DNA of 64,000 bases from Fasciola hepatica (Eukaryota; Platyhelminthes; Trematoda; Plagiorchiida; Fasciolidae), in contig CANUEZ040000183.1 in NCBI GenBank assembly GCA_948099385.1, positions 8,155,250 through 8,219,249 on the forward strand. Direction: 5' to 3'. A program made the translations under genes and the position numbers. Under the pieces are notes generated by a model. It searched no databases. It was not told where the DNA came from and worked only from the letters and a program-made list of their open reading frames with translations. Below are positions 52,901 through 58,148 of this stretch, one piece after another; the stretch's first letter is position 1, and every line of letters starts with the position of its first letter.

Positions 52901-55476
52901 TGCGAGAAATTTCATCGCCCAAACCATCAGTGAAATTTTGTGCCTTCAAAAAGAGCGAGAAGGAATACCAGACTATCATTCACGGAGAACCATCTGAGGA
53001 TATATTCATCATCTACCTGTGAAACATACGTAGTGCCCAAACATTATCTTTTCAGCCAATAATACGTCCCTCTTCATAGATCTCTCGCAACTGTTGTTTC
53101 ACGGTCCTCTTTCATCTATTAGTCACTCCTTATTAGTGTTAGTCTCTTTACCAGTACTCGGACGGCAACTTGTCATTTCTGTTGGACTAGATCAACCACT
53201 TTGTGTCCAATGGCAAATTAGACTCACCCCATCAAAAGTCGATACTCAAACTGAAGGAGTATACTACAAATTCCATGATGATACTGGCGTAACCGTCAAG
53301 GTCAGATAAATGACTTCTGGTACACGGCGAGCTACCATCTACACCTAATATAGTTGGAAATTTTTTTCTCGTCACACATTTGGATGCATCATTACAGTCC
53401 CGACTACAAATACTATCGGTTTTACATATCCTGTGGAATGAAAAACAAAATAGTGTGCCATATATTGACACTAAACGAGACACTCAAGTGATGATAATCA
53501 AGCTGAACGGACCAGTTTCTCTTATCTCAGAGGACGTTTGGTGCAATAGAAGTCTTTGGACACACAAGTCCAGCGTATTAGATTGCACGATGTATCTTCC
53601 GGGCAGTGAACATGCATTCGCATTTTCACGGAAAAAAAGTTGATTGTATAAATATGGTAACGCTGATGATGAAACGATAGCCGATTCAGTCAGCGGACAG
53701 ACACGAAAAATATGTGCTCTTCATTGGCAGAACGGAAAGGCGGTTACGTCATCGAATGGCTAAACGCGCTCCAGTGTGGCTTCAGAAGACAATGAACAGC
53801 AAATTCACCACGATGCATCATCAGACGAGCAAAGGTCAGTCAGTTCATCAATTGCTCGACATCTTTTCCTGACCAAGCATTGTGTCATCCCAAGTCGGGC
53901 GTTCAAACTGATGTACTAGAACACTAATACCGAACAATTATTCACGGAGAACGGTATACCGGTTCTTCTCAAAACCCAAGAACTATTACTCGGTCTTTTA
54001 AAATATCAAAACAACTTGATTGTCCGTTTCATAGTTTACGTCTTATTGTTATTCAAGTTTATTACCGTTTGGGTTTGTTGATTTTCATTCGGAACAGTTG
54101 TGGTGGGTGTATGAACGCGCGTGTGTATGTGTGAACTGACTGCAACACACAGCGATGGAATGGTCTTGGGGGTAGCCGGGTGAACCCAGTCCTTGGAAGA
54201 GTTTCATGCACCTGAAGGTGTGAGTGTGCGGCCAGAAAACCAACTCTGTGTGTGCGGTGGCCCAAAGTTGACTGATGCGACTGCTTCGCTTACGTGAATG
54301 CGGTCATTAGGGCACACGATTGATTGCGTTCATTCAGTTTACACTCTTGGCGAAAACCCGTCTGGACCACTGACCTTATCACACTTCATCTTCAAAGGAA
54401 TATCTCACCTATAAACTATTCGTTCGAGGTCAGTAGGGAGCCTAGAACCATTATTCGACATTAGATATCGGTCAGATTTGCTTATTTGCTTCTCTATCAT
54501 GCATTTTTCGCGTACACTTTTCTAACTGACTTTATTGTTTACTTTGTGGTATTTTTTTCATTTTACCCACTAACAAGGGTATGAGAAGGGGGTTGATAAG
54601 TTCTACTTCCGCTGGGTGTATACTCGTTCTTAGTACACTCTGTACCCCGCATGCACCGGATGCCATTCTGAAGTGGATGATGGGTTTTGGAAATTTGCTT
54701 GTTACCCCTGAAACCGTCGCTGTGTCTTACATAACGTTTTTCCGACTGCATGTGTGTGTGGTGGTGTCTTATGATGATTTGGATTGTCTGGGGTGAAATG
54801 CTAGTAATGGCGCATACGCAGGAGGTCAACAGTAGTGATGAATGCAACAACCAACTCCTGACCGGACACTCCGATTTCCCGAAGGTTTGCGTGTGTATTC
54901 AATGTACACTGACAAACTTGCTGCCGAGCAGTATGCAACTACAGCGCCCTTTGCACAACAGTCGTTCCGTAGTTCAACACTACGAGCTCCTCTCTGCCCT
55001 ATTTCGAACATTCATAGAATATTTGCATTTTCGTTATCATGGGGGTTGATTTGTGAAAGTTGCCCACGTTATTCTTTACTATATCGAGAGCATTACGCAA
55101 AAACCTTATAGAAGGTATACCACGCACTGGGGAACCTTTTAATCTTCTCCGTGAGTGTCTCTTGTCGTGGGGTTTCAGTGTATATCGTTATGCCCATGAG
55201 TAGTTAGTACTCCATGTCTTTTTGTAAACAAATTCGCGTTATTGAACTTTTTATTCCGTACACTCATTGACATATGCATAGTATAAATGTACAATCAAAC
55301 AATCATCAACCACACTCAATTTTCAGATTCCTTGTCGCATATTTCACATTCTTTGGGTCAATATACTGGCTCCGTGGATTTTTGACCCCAACCAAGAACC
55401 GCAAGTGAACGAGAAAAAACAACAGAAATTGGAACGTAAAATGCGACGAATCGGACATTTGACTCAACGCCGTTAG
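19792..55476 (+). CDS. TMEM208: TMEM208 / SND2-family ER membrane protein, 4 exons (join 19792-19908, 47469-47680, 50362-50446, 55327-55476)
   Basis: The only host gene recognised. Family role: ER membrane protein of the SRP-independent (SND) targeting route for membrane proteins. The four exons join in frame (phases 0, 2, 0) to 187 residues; animal homologues are about 170-180. Residues 1-27 are Lys-rich and cytosolic. Hydrophobic segments lie at about 31-49, 58-78 and 116-138, with a further one around 147-157. The family signature is visible: a Met-Ser-x-Met-Ala block at 77-80, Asp-x-Gly-Leu-Asp-Leu-Asn at 97-102, Gly-Ile-Ala-Glu-His-x-Lys-Asp across the exon 2/3 joint, Leu-Trp-Val-Asn-Ile-Leu-x-Pro-Trp in exon 4, then a basic tail. 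Donors are GTAAGT, GTAAGT and GTGAGT; all acceptors end CAG. The exons agree as one set despite introns of 27560, 2681 and 4880 bp filled with retrotransposons. Homology is recognised from memory of the family, not from a database search. Confidence 0.9.
20150..20480 (+). pseudogene. decayed CR1-type LINE C-terminal fragment
   Basis: Broken frames give Gly-Tyr-Glu-Ser, then Tyr-Ala-Trp-Asp-Asp-Leu-Pro-Ala-Asp-Met-Val and Val-Gln-Phe-Lys-Val-Leu-Val, the pattern of the last about 50 residues of CR1/Jockey ORF2 (compare Trp-Asn-Gly-Leu-Pro ... Phe-Lys at 19130-19230, other strand). Several stops. Lies in TMEM208 intron 1. Confidence 0.5.
20587..22560 (-). pseudogene. Ty3/gypsy (Mag-like) element fragment: gag, zinc knuckles, protease, RT
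   Basis: From right to left on the - strand: gag remnant (22560-22200), two degenerate knuckles (about 22075-21980), protease with Ile-Asp-Thr-Gly-Ser near 21845, the pre-RT block (Asn-Lys-Ser-Lys-Arg-Tyr), Ile-Asp-Tyr-Ser-Gln-Thr-Ile-Asn-Arg-Phe near 21345, an RT piece (Leu-Asp-Leu-Lys-Ser-Val-Tyr-His-Gln-Ile) near 21240, and after a gap the RT/RNase H junction (Lys-Pro-Asp-Pro-Glu-Lys, Phe-Glu-Thr-Phe) at 20900-20650. Frames are broken repeatedly. The first Cys of knuckle 1 and the last Cys of knuckle 2 are lost. The order matches gypsy pol; the Mag assignment is from motif resemblance only. Confidence 0.75.
22780..23491 (-). pseudogene. second Ty3/gypsy lineage, gag fragment
   Basis: The - strand frame at 23491-23228 reads Ile-Pro-Ala-Leu-x-Pro-Ala-Asp-Pro-Glu-Leu-Trp ... 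Val-Val-Gly-Arg-Leu-Ala-Pro-Glu-Val ... Val-Arg-Asp-Ile-Ile, the gag N-terminal pattern of CsRn1-like gypsy elements. Weaker, frameshifted gag homology continues to about 22780. It differs from the gag type at 22200-22560, so two lineages lie side by side. Confidence 0.55.
23510..24189. other. intronic low-complexity DNA, no gene seen
   Basis: A-rich and AAC/AAT-repeat DNA (about 23580-23660), then a tRNA-like SINE piece and unique-looking sequence up to the 5' end of the RTE-like LINE. Nothing coding was recognised. Confidence 0.5.
23843..23915 (-). repeat. tRNA-like SINE remnant
   Basis: On the - strand GGTTCGAATCTC (23848-23859) matches the RNA polymerase III B box / T-arm, preceded by GGAGGTCAGC. 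A perfect 9-bp stem (GGTGGTAAG with CTTACCACC) lies where the 5' part of the tRNA would be. The A box is poor, so a SINE or tRNA pseudogene is more likely than a tRNA gene. Confidence 0.4.
24190..27612 (+). mobile_element. RTE-like LINE (RTE-a), copy 1, with GAT tail
   Basis: 5' UTR (the stretch after 24190 recurs in reverse near 61500), endonuclease, RT, C-terminal domain, about 200 bp of 3' UTR and a GAT tail (27597-27612). The family resembles the SR2/Perere-type endonuclease-RT LINEs of flatworms; the clade is inferred. Lies in TMEM208 intron 1 in sense orientation. Confidence 0.85.
24400..27412 (+). pseudogene. RTE-a endonuclease / reverse transcriptase, copy 1 (broken)
   Basis: The endonuclease starts at Leu-Gly-Ser-Phe-Asn-Val-Arg-Thr-Leu (24423); Ser-Glu-Thr-Arg-Ile, Tyr-Ala-Pro-Thr, Ala-Gly-Asp-Phe-Asn-Ala and Ser-Asp-His-Ala motifs follow. 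RT: Lys-Ala-Ala-Gly-Pro-Asp-Glu near 25875, Gly-Phe-Arg-Pro-Gly-Arg-Gly, Leu-Asp-Leu-Lys-Gly-Ala-Phe-Asp, Gly-Cys-Pro-Leu-Ser-Pro and Tyr-Ala-Asp-Asp at 26567-26578. C-terminal Leu-Arg-Trp-Leu-Gly-His-Val-Leu. Stops at 24466, 24907, 25858, 26699 (TAG; Trp in copy 2) and near 26765, and a frameshift near 26420. All but 26699 are shared with copy 2. Confidence 0.85.
27613..28110 (+). pseudogene. LINE 3'-end remnant, LINE-b-like
   Basis: Mostly unrecognised. Near 28020-28100 a broken frame gives Cys-Lys-Asp-Leu-Ala-Ala-Asn-Arg-Leu-Ala ... Ile-Arg-Asp-Thr-His-Glu-Val-Gly-Leu-Ser-Ser, which parallels the last about 30 residues of LINE-b (Glu-Leu-Ala-Ser-Asp-Arg-Arg-Ala-Trp ... Asp-Leu-Ser-Ser). 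Repeated at 37438-37935. Confidence 0.4.
28110..28499 (-). pseudogene. Ty3/gypsy (Mag-like) protease/RT fragment, copy 1
   Basis: On the - strand: Val-Glu-Ile-Pro-Phe-Ser-Gly, Pro-Ile-Ala-Thr-Lys-Ser-Arg, then after a frame change Val-Ile-Asp-Tyr-Ser-Gln-Thr-Thr-Asn-Arg-Tyr, the pre-RT and early RT blocks also present at 21600-21300. LINE-b begins where it ends, so LINE-b probably inserted into it or joined it later. Confidence 0.65.
28500..30095 (+). pseudogene. LINE-b reverse transcriptase, copy 1 (5'-truncated)
   Basis: Open from 28531 through RT: Lys-Ala-Ala-Gly-Glu-Asp-Gly, Asn-Tyr-Arg-Gly-Ile-Ser, Gly-Phe-Arg-Arg-Gly-Arg-Gly, Ile-Asp-Phe-Arg-Ala-Ala-Phe-Asp, Val-Arg-Gln-Gly-Cys-Pro-Leu-Ser-Pro and an intact Phe-Ala-Asp-Asp near 29240. 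A one-base shift near 29580 moves the thumb (Leu-Ile-Tyr-Gly-Cys-Glu-Thr) into another frame, where TGA at 29625-29627 replaces a Trp codon still present in copy 2. The C-terminal part is open again from 29715 to TAA at 30075, followed by a GTAAAA-type tail to about 30095. No endonuclease is seen. Confidence 0.82.
30096..32500 (-). pseudogene. antisense RTE-like LINE-c, endonuclease to RT (broken)
   Basis: Right to left: Phe-Asn-Val-x-Thr-Leu near 32400, Val-Ser-Glu-Thr-Arg-Ile-Lys near 32315, the endonuclease middle (31972-31652), the linker and pre-RT (31454-30963: Arg-Glu-Gln-Trp-Trp, Phe-Arg-Trp-Ala-Glu-His-Phe-Glu), Val-Ile-Val-Pro-Ile near 30815, and the RT end with Gly-Met-Arg-Phe-Ala-Pro-Ala-Lys-Cys-Lys near 30200. 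It stops at the LINE-b tail and lacks the C-terminus. Many stops and shifts. A related but distinct family from RTE-a. Confidence 0.75.
32501..32999 (-). other. probable LINE-c 5' UTR
   Basis: A - strand frame is open across 32930-32490 but without recognised domains. Its position directly before the LINE-c endonuclease suggests 5' UTR/ORF1-like sequence. Confidence 0.35.
33000..33901 (-). mobile_element. Ty3/gypsy (Mag-like) 5' LTR and gag fragment, antisense
   Basis: The LTR is 33596-33901 on the - strand, starting TGTGAAGAAATGG. A leader and then broken gag follow (Leu-Tyr-Asn-Tyr ... Tyr-Asn-Asp-Ala-Ile-Gln-Thr-Leu-Glu-Lys-Leu-Phe ... Ala-His-Tyr-Leu-Val-Ala-Thr) at about 33290-33080. 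The gag pattern matches the remnant at 22560-22400. Pol is missing here. Confidence 0.6.
33596..33901 (-). repeat. gypsy LTR (about 306 bp)
   Basis: Inverted relative to 45685-45992, to which it is closely similar over the whole length (for example the stretch with the TTTTTATACGCGCGCAACATT core). It has a TATA-like TTTATACG within it. Confidence 0.65.
34062..37437 (+). pseudogene. RTE-a LINE, copy 2 (broken)
   Basis: Same domains and lesions as copy 1 (24190-27612), except that the stop at 26699-26701 is TGG here (36524-36526) and a Val/Gly change occurs at 36603. The 5' end starts later than copy 1, at AGAGTTCCCTCTC. The GAT tail is at 37422-37436. Confidence 0.85.
37438..37935 (+). pseudogene. 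LINE 3'-end remnant, LINE-b-like, copy 2
   Basis: Exact-offset copy of 27613-28110; same content. Confidence 0.4.
37935..38324 (-). pseudogene. Ty3/gypsy (Mag-like) protease/RT fragment, copy 2
   Basis: Exact-offset copy of 28110-28499. Confidence 0.65.
38325..39920 (+). pseudogene. LINE-b reverse transcriptase, copy 2
   Basis: Copy of 28500-30095 with Phe-Ala-Asp-Asp intact near 39065 and the same frameshift near 39405. It keeps Trp (TGG, 39450-39452) where copy 1 has TGA, so this copy is one lesion less decayed. Confidence 0.82.
39921..41277 (-). pseudogene. antisense LINE-c, copy 2 (cut by the 41275 junction)
   Basis: Copy of 30096-31452. The endonuclease part present in copy 1 is missing because the sequence switches to RTE-a at 41275. 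Confidence 0.75.
41275..42171 (+). pseudogene. RTE-a LINE 3' end, third copy
   Basis: Repeats 36551-37435 (offset 4724): a complete 210-codon C-terminal frame (41329-41961), 3' UTR and a longer GAT tail (42146-42171) followed by different flanking DNA. It matches copy 2, not copy 1, at both diagnostic sites (26778 and 27136 in copy 1 coordinates). Confidence 0.88.
42172..42500. other. A/T-rich intronic DNA, nothing recognised
   Basis: A short A/T-rich run near 42340-42375; no ORF or known repeat seen. Confidence 0.4.
42500..44770 (-). pseudogene. antisense RTE-like LINE-d, endonuclease end to C-terminus (decayed)
   Basis: Right to left: an endonuclease tail near 44600-44480 (Asp-Ser-Asp-His-Ala), linker and pre-RT at 44328-43900 (Glu-Ile-Trp-Trp, Arg-Trp-Glu-Glu-Tyr-Phe), an RT start (Val-Pro-Ile-Phe-Lys-Lys near 43710), Tyr-Ala-Asp-Asp near 43260, Cys-Phe-Ala-Pro-Ser-Lys near 43155, the thumb in shifted frames (43010-42790) and the C-terminal Arg-Leu-Thr-Phe-Arg-Asp-Leu-Phe block near 42680. 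A third RTE-like family, clearly older than RTE-a. Confidence 0.72.
44771..45684. other. intronic DNA, no gene recognised
   Basis: May include LINE-d 5' UTR. A + frame of 155 codons (45222-45689) has no recognisable domain and ends in the gypsy LTR; it is treated as chance. Confidence 0.4.
45685..45992 (+). repeat. gypsy LTR (about 308 bp), apparently solo
   Basis: Starts TGTAAAGAAATG and ends near TTTACA; inverted partner of 33596-33901. The sequence after it shows no gag, so this is a solo LTR or the end of a deleted element. Confidence 0.55.
45993..46829. other. intronic DNA, no gene recognised
   Basis: A 120-codon + frame (46272-46634) lacks similarity to anything recognised and is probably chance. 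No splice-compatible exon of TMEM208 is missing, so none is expected here. Confidence 0.4.
46830..47060 (-). pseudogene. RTE-like LINE C-terminal scrap
   Basis: The - strand frame reads Lys-Leu-Ala-Arg-Leu-Ile-Trp-Leu-Arg-His-Val-Leu-Arg-Met-Ser, the conserved block before the C-terminus of RTE-like LINEs (compare Arg-Leu-Arg-Trp-Leu-Gly-His-Val-Leu in RTE-a). Confidence 0.5.
47469..47680 (+). CDS. TMEM208: TMEM208 exon 2 (residues 40-110)
   Basis: A pyrimidine-rich acceptor ending in TACAG precedes 47469 and the donor GTAAGT follows 47680. The exon is 212 nt and leaves a two-base codon remnant completed by exon 3. It encodes the rest of membrane segment 1, segment 2 and the Met-Ala / Asp-Leu-Asn loop that is the most diagnostic part of TMEM208. 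Confidence 0.92.
47850..49530 (-). pseudogene. antisense RTE-a LINE, 5' part only (5' UTR, endonuclease, linker)
   Basis: Lies in TMEM208 intron 2. Right to left: 5' UTR to about 49530 (shared with 61500-61695), Leu-Gly-Ser-Phe-Asn-Val-Arg-Thr-Leu near 49125, endonuclease motifs (Ala-Asp-Asp-Phe-Asn-Ala near 48640, Ser-Asp-His-Ala near 48365), then the linker up to Ile-Cys-Asp-Ile-Asn-Gly at about 47855. RT and 3' tail are absent. Asp replaces Gly in the Ala-Gly-Asp-Phe motif, as in the copy at 58149-61695. Confidence 0.78.
49531..50361. other. rest of TMEM208 intron 2
   Basis: Possibly more RTE 5' UTR up to about 50170 (a - strand frame rich in Gln, Ser and charged residues is open at 50172-49918). 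Nothing else recognised. Confidence 0.4.
50362..50446 (+). CDS. TMEM208: TMEM208 exon 3 (residues 110-138)
   Basis: An 85-nt exon with acceptor CACCAG before it and donor GTGAGT after it. Its first base completes Glu110; then come His-Ala-Lys-Asp and a hydrophobic run ending in Tyr-Phe-Trp and five Leu. This matches the third membrane segment of the family after the Glu-His-x-Lys-Asp motif. It is too short to stand out as an open reading frame and was found by looking for the missing segment. Confidence 0.88.
50447..52154. other. TMEM208 intron 3, left part
   Basis: No ORF recognised. Contains a tRNA-like SINE piece at 51190-51240. Confidence 0.4.
51190..51290 (-). repeat. tRNA-like SINE remnant
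   Basis: On the - strand GGTTCAATTCC (51205-51215) fits the B box and is preceded by GAAGGTCACT. The upstream part resembles a degenerate tRNA body. No intact A box or cloverleaf, so not called as a tRNA gene. Confidence 0.35.
52358..52460 (+). pseudogene. CR1-like RT scrap inside the inverted repeat
   Basis: Translates as Lys-Cys-Asp-Lys-Val-Ser-Gly-Pro-Asp-Gly-Leu-Ser-Pro-Arg then, after a stop, a Leu/Tyr-rich run: the start of a CR1-type RT domain. The first part recurs on the other strand near 54385-54340. Confidence 0.45.
53681..54334. other. unpaired segment of the fold-back region
   Basis: Interrupts the right side of the inverted repeat. Contains GTGTGT-rich DNA near 54117-54135. 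No ORF recognised. Confidence 0.4.
54591..55326. other. TMEM208 intron 3, right part
   Basis: No ORF or known repeat recognised. Ends in the pyrimidine-poor but valid acceptor TTTTCAG at 55320-55326. Confidence 0.4.
55327..55476 (+). CDS. TMEM208: TMEM208 exon 4 (residues 139-187, stop)
   Basis: Acceptor TTTTCAG precedes 55327. The exon opens in phase 0 and has 49 codons plus TAG at 55474-55476. It carries the Leu-Trp-Val-Asn-Ile-Leu-Ala-Pro-Trp block and a basic, Gln/Lys/Arg-rich C-terminus, as in other TMEM208 proteins. No AATAAA is seen close after the stop. AATAAG occurs near 55650 and AATAAA only at about 56670, so the 3' end is not placed. Confidence 0.9.
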   Translation: MPCRIFHILWVNILAPWIFDPNQEPQVNEKKQQKLERKMRRIGHLTQRR

Positions 55477-57600
55477 CCTCTCGTATCTGTCCCACATTGC
55501 GAATCTGTTCTTCATGGAAAACATCTGGTATTCTACTGGCGTTGCCGTGCCGTCAGGCATTGTCTCATCAGTCACGGTGAATTCTGTGTCGTCGACGCGT
55601 CTTACATCCTCTTTCACCACTCGGCGTCCTCCTATCCCTTGTATGTGCCAACAATAAGTTAGTTTGAGGGCATTGTTTAATCCCTCAGTCCCACACGGCT
55701 GGTTTTCCGCGTTTTTCGTTTCTGCCCGATCCTCTTGTCCTTTGTGTATGTAGTCCTTATTTATCCTCTCTCTTCCCGTTGCACCTCACGGTCTGCTATG
55801 TATGTTTTTAACTTCTCTTTGTGATTTCAACAAACCCTTGTCTTTCTTTTGAATCGCGTTGATCGCAAAACTGGTTTTGTGCTGTCAAAATGTCAACGTG
55901 GTTCAATACAGTCATTTCCATTGTCATCCAATGAGGTCTTTTCCATAACTTATTCTGGTATCCCGACAGCGTCAGCGTCCTTACCGTGCTGAAGCATTGT
56001 GCTAACCGCAACCGTCTAGTCTTAGACATATCTGCTTGAGAATTCGGCTACGGTCACCTGCTTCAGTTTTGCACTGGGGCATTGGCCTACACGGCTCACT
56101 CCACCTGGAGACGTATCGGAATAGAATCAGATTGGTAATTCAGTTTTATTTTCATCACATTGTATCAGACCGTGTTTTATGGATATGACGACATTTTCGA
56201 TGAGGACATTTAAGAACTATGAAATTAGCTGGTACGAATAAGGCTTTTCTGATATGCGCCAATATTCATGAGTTTCGGGCATTTGGTTGTACCAGATATC
56301 TGTCGTTATGGGAGCGCGATGCTTGTCCGTTACTCTCATTGTTGACTTTGTTCCAAGACCGATAAAATAGACAGAAGAGGAAATGGACTGAGTTTCATTT
56401 GGGCGAACGCGTTCGAGAATAACGATATAAATGGTGACCGGTGTTCAGGTAAACAAAACTTAGTGTTTTGACTTGAACAAATTAAGGTGTTGCAACACCG
56501 TCATGACATACTTTGACGTTATGTGATGGCTTACGTGCCTGCGCGACACGAAGTACCATACTATCATGCCTGACAGATCAACGGTTACAGGTCAGACGAA
56601 GTTCAGTCTCCTCGAGCCAGTCGACGGGTAACATCTGTTTCTCTACGACCAGTTACCATACCCCTGGATAATAAACACGAGGTCAGTAAACCTCTACTAT
56701 ATAAACGTGAGAATGATGTACCTGGGTCTATCTCGGGGTGGGAGAAGTCATCGCACTTTGTTGGGCTGAGGTCGTTCCCCAAAGCTGGACAACCACTGTA
56801 GACGGCATATCACTTGTTCGCGATCTGTCTTGTCTTGTCACCCGAATAGACGCACCTAGGGTCGATATAATTCCAAAAGATAGTCAAATTCTCGGCAATT
56901 AGTGTATGGTTTGGCAATCGTGAAATAATTACATCAATGATGCATTGCGTAATAAACAAGGAAAATATGGATAACAGGAGCGGAACCTACACTCGAGATG
57001 AATTATCAGCAGTTTTAGGAAGAAACATCGTCACTTGGTGGTCCGAGCGAAAGTGTGACCCAGATTCAAGATGGCGGATCAGTCAGAGCAAAAATCAGAA
57101 GAATTGGTCAATAAGATGAAAGAACAAGAATGAACCGAATATAAAGTCTGACAACTGAAATAGTAGTCAGTAGCAGAACGCGGAAAACGGAATAAAACGG
57201 ACGGAGTGTTACGCCCCTCTGGGTCGGAGTTCCCGACAGTTATTCAGTGTCCTTGTATGTCTCGCAAATCGAGTTCGTCTTCCAACGGGTAAATCTGACA
57301 TGTCTGTTCGACTACGGCCATTTGCTGGTCTGATAGTGAGTTCTTTCATCAAACCATCAGATCTTGGTTGTATATCCTCAATGATTGTCTAAGTCCGGTG
57401 ACGCCGCGGTTTGTCGACCACCAGCGACAGAACTAACCGACCGATTTTAGGGCTCGGTTAATGTGTGAACCATTTCTGACACGCGGCCGAAGTTGGGAGG
57501 TATAATCGCAACCATTGTTTTCCTGAAGAAAAACAACGTGAGTCAATATGGCGGTGAACGGCGTCGATCTTATAACTTCTGATCAAGCTCCGAATTGCAC
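55477..57600. other. TMEM208 3' flank, nothing further recognised
   Basis: Starts with the TMEM208 3' UTR of unknown length. Open frames are short and without motifs. AATAAA occurs at about 56670 and 57191, far from the stop codon. Confidence 0.4.
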
Positions 57601-57628
57601 AAATCTAGTAAATGTGTCTTTTCAGTAG

Positions 57629-57850
57629 CCGAGTACGGTACACTATCAATTGCTCAAGTGGATTCTGGACGGGGACGTTTGGATCGAGTTTTATGGTACC
57701 AATTCATTTGACCCGTTTCTAAACAGTCTGGAGCGGGACGTACCATCAAGTTTCGCGGCGCTCTTGGAAGTTGGCGATCAGCTGATCCTCCGGAATAACT
57801 TTCAGATGACGATTAGTGTTCCATTCACTAGCATCCAAGCACGTTGCGTA
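57629..57850 (+). other. unidentified protein-like open stretch, possible exon
   Basis: An open + frame with balanced composition (Trp-Ile-Leu-Asp-Gly-Asp-Val-Trp-Ile-Glu-Phe-Tyr ..., Leu-Glu-Arg-Asp-Val-Pro-Ser-Ser-Phe ..., Val-Gly-Asp-Gln-Leu-Ile-Leu) that reads unlike the surrounding non-coding DNA. TTTTCAGTAG just before it could be an acceptor if the second AG is used; the first would put a TAG in frame. No clear donor. Not recognised as any family. Confidence 0.25.
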
Positions 57851-57859
57851 GATCTCCAT

Positions 57860-57945
57860 TTCATCATTACTGGGTGGATGGGTATTGAACCGATTACATT
57901 CCGTTGTTTAATCTCGCGCTTTATCCATAGATTCAAGCACTCCAG
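57860..57945 (-). repeat. tRNA-like SINE remnant
   Basis: On the - strand GGTTCAATACC (57881-57891) resembles a B box, preceded by GAATGTAATC and a degenerate body. Similar layout to 51190-51290. Confidence 0.3.
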
Positions 57946-58148
57946 TTGATGTGCTTTAAACGAAGTTAACGGGTTCGTTTCGGGATTATATGCAATGGAA
58001 TTGGTAATGAGTAAATAGTTTGACGTGAAAGTTCCCTTGTTGAATATGGCTATTTGCGTATTCGGTTGAACTTGAACAAAATCGACGCACCGGTTTGTGC
58101 CAAGTTCAATATGTTCAACGTTCGTGGCGTCGATGTCACGATCAATAC

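Larger units (their letters stand above)
52155..54590. repeat. nested inverted repeat (fold-back) in TMEM208 intron 3
   Basis: Inner arms 52427-52802 and 53298-53680 are near-perfect reverse complements (one G/A difference noticed) around a 495-bp spacer. Outer arms 52155-52420 and 54335-54590 are also reverse complements with more differences. About 655 bp of unrelated DNA separates the inner and outer arms on the right side only. A transcript through intron 3 could fold into a long hairpin. Confidence 0.85.

Noticed and set aside
55306..55620. 104-codon frame on the - strand
   Set aside because: It is antisense to TMEM208 exon 4, which is supported by homology and splice sites.
57626..57850. 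Exon starting right after TTTTCAG at 57625
   Set aside because: The first codon in the open frame would be TAG; only the next AG would work.
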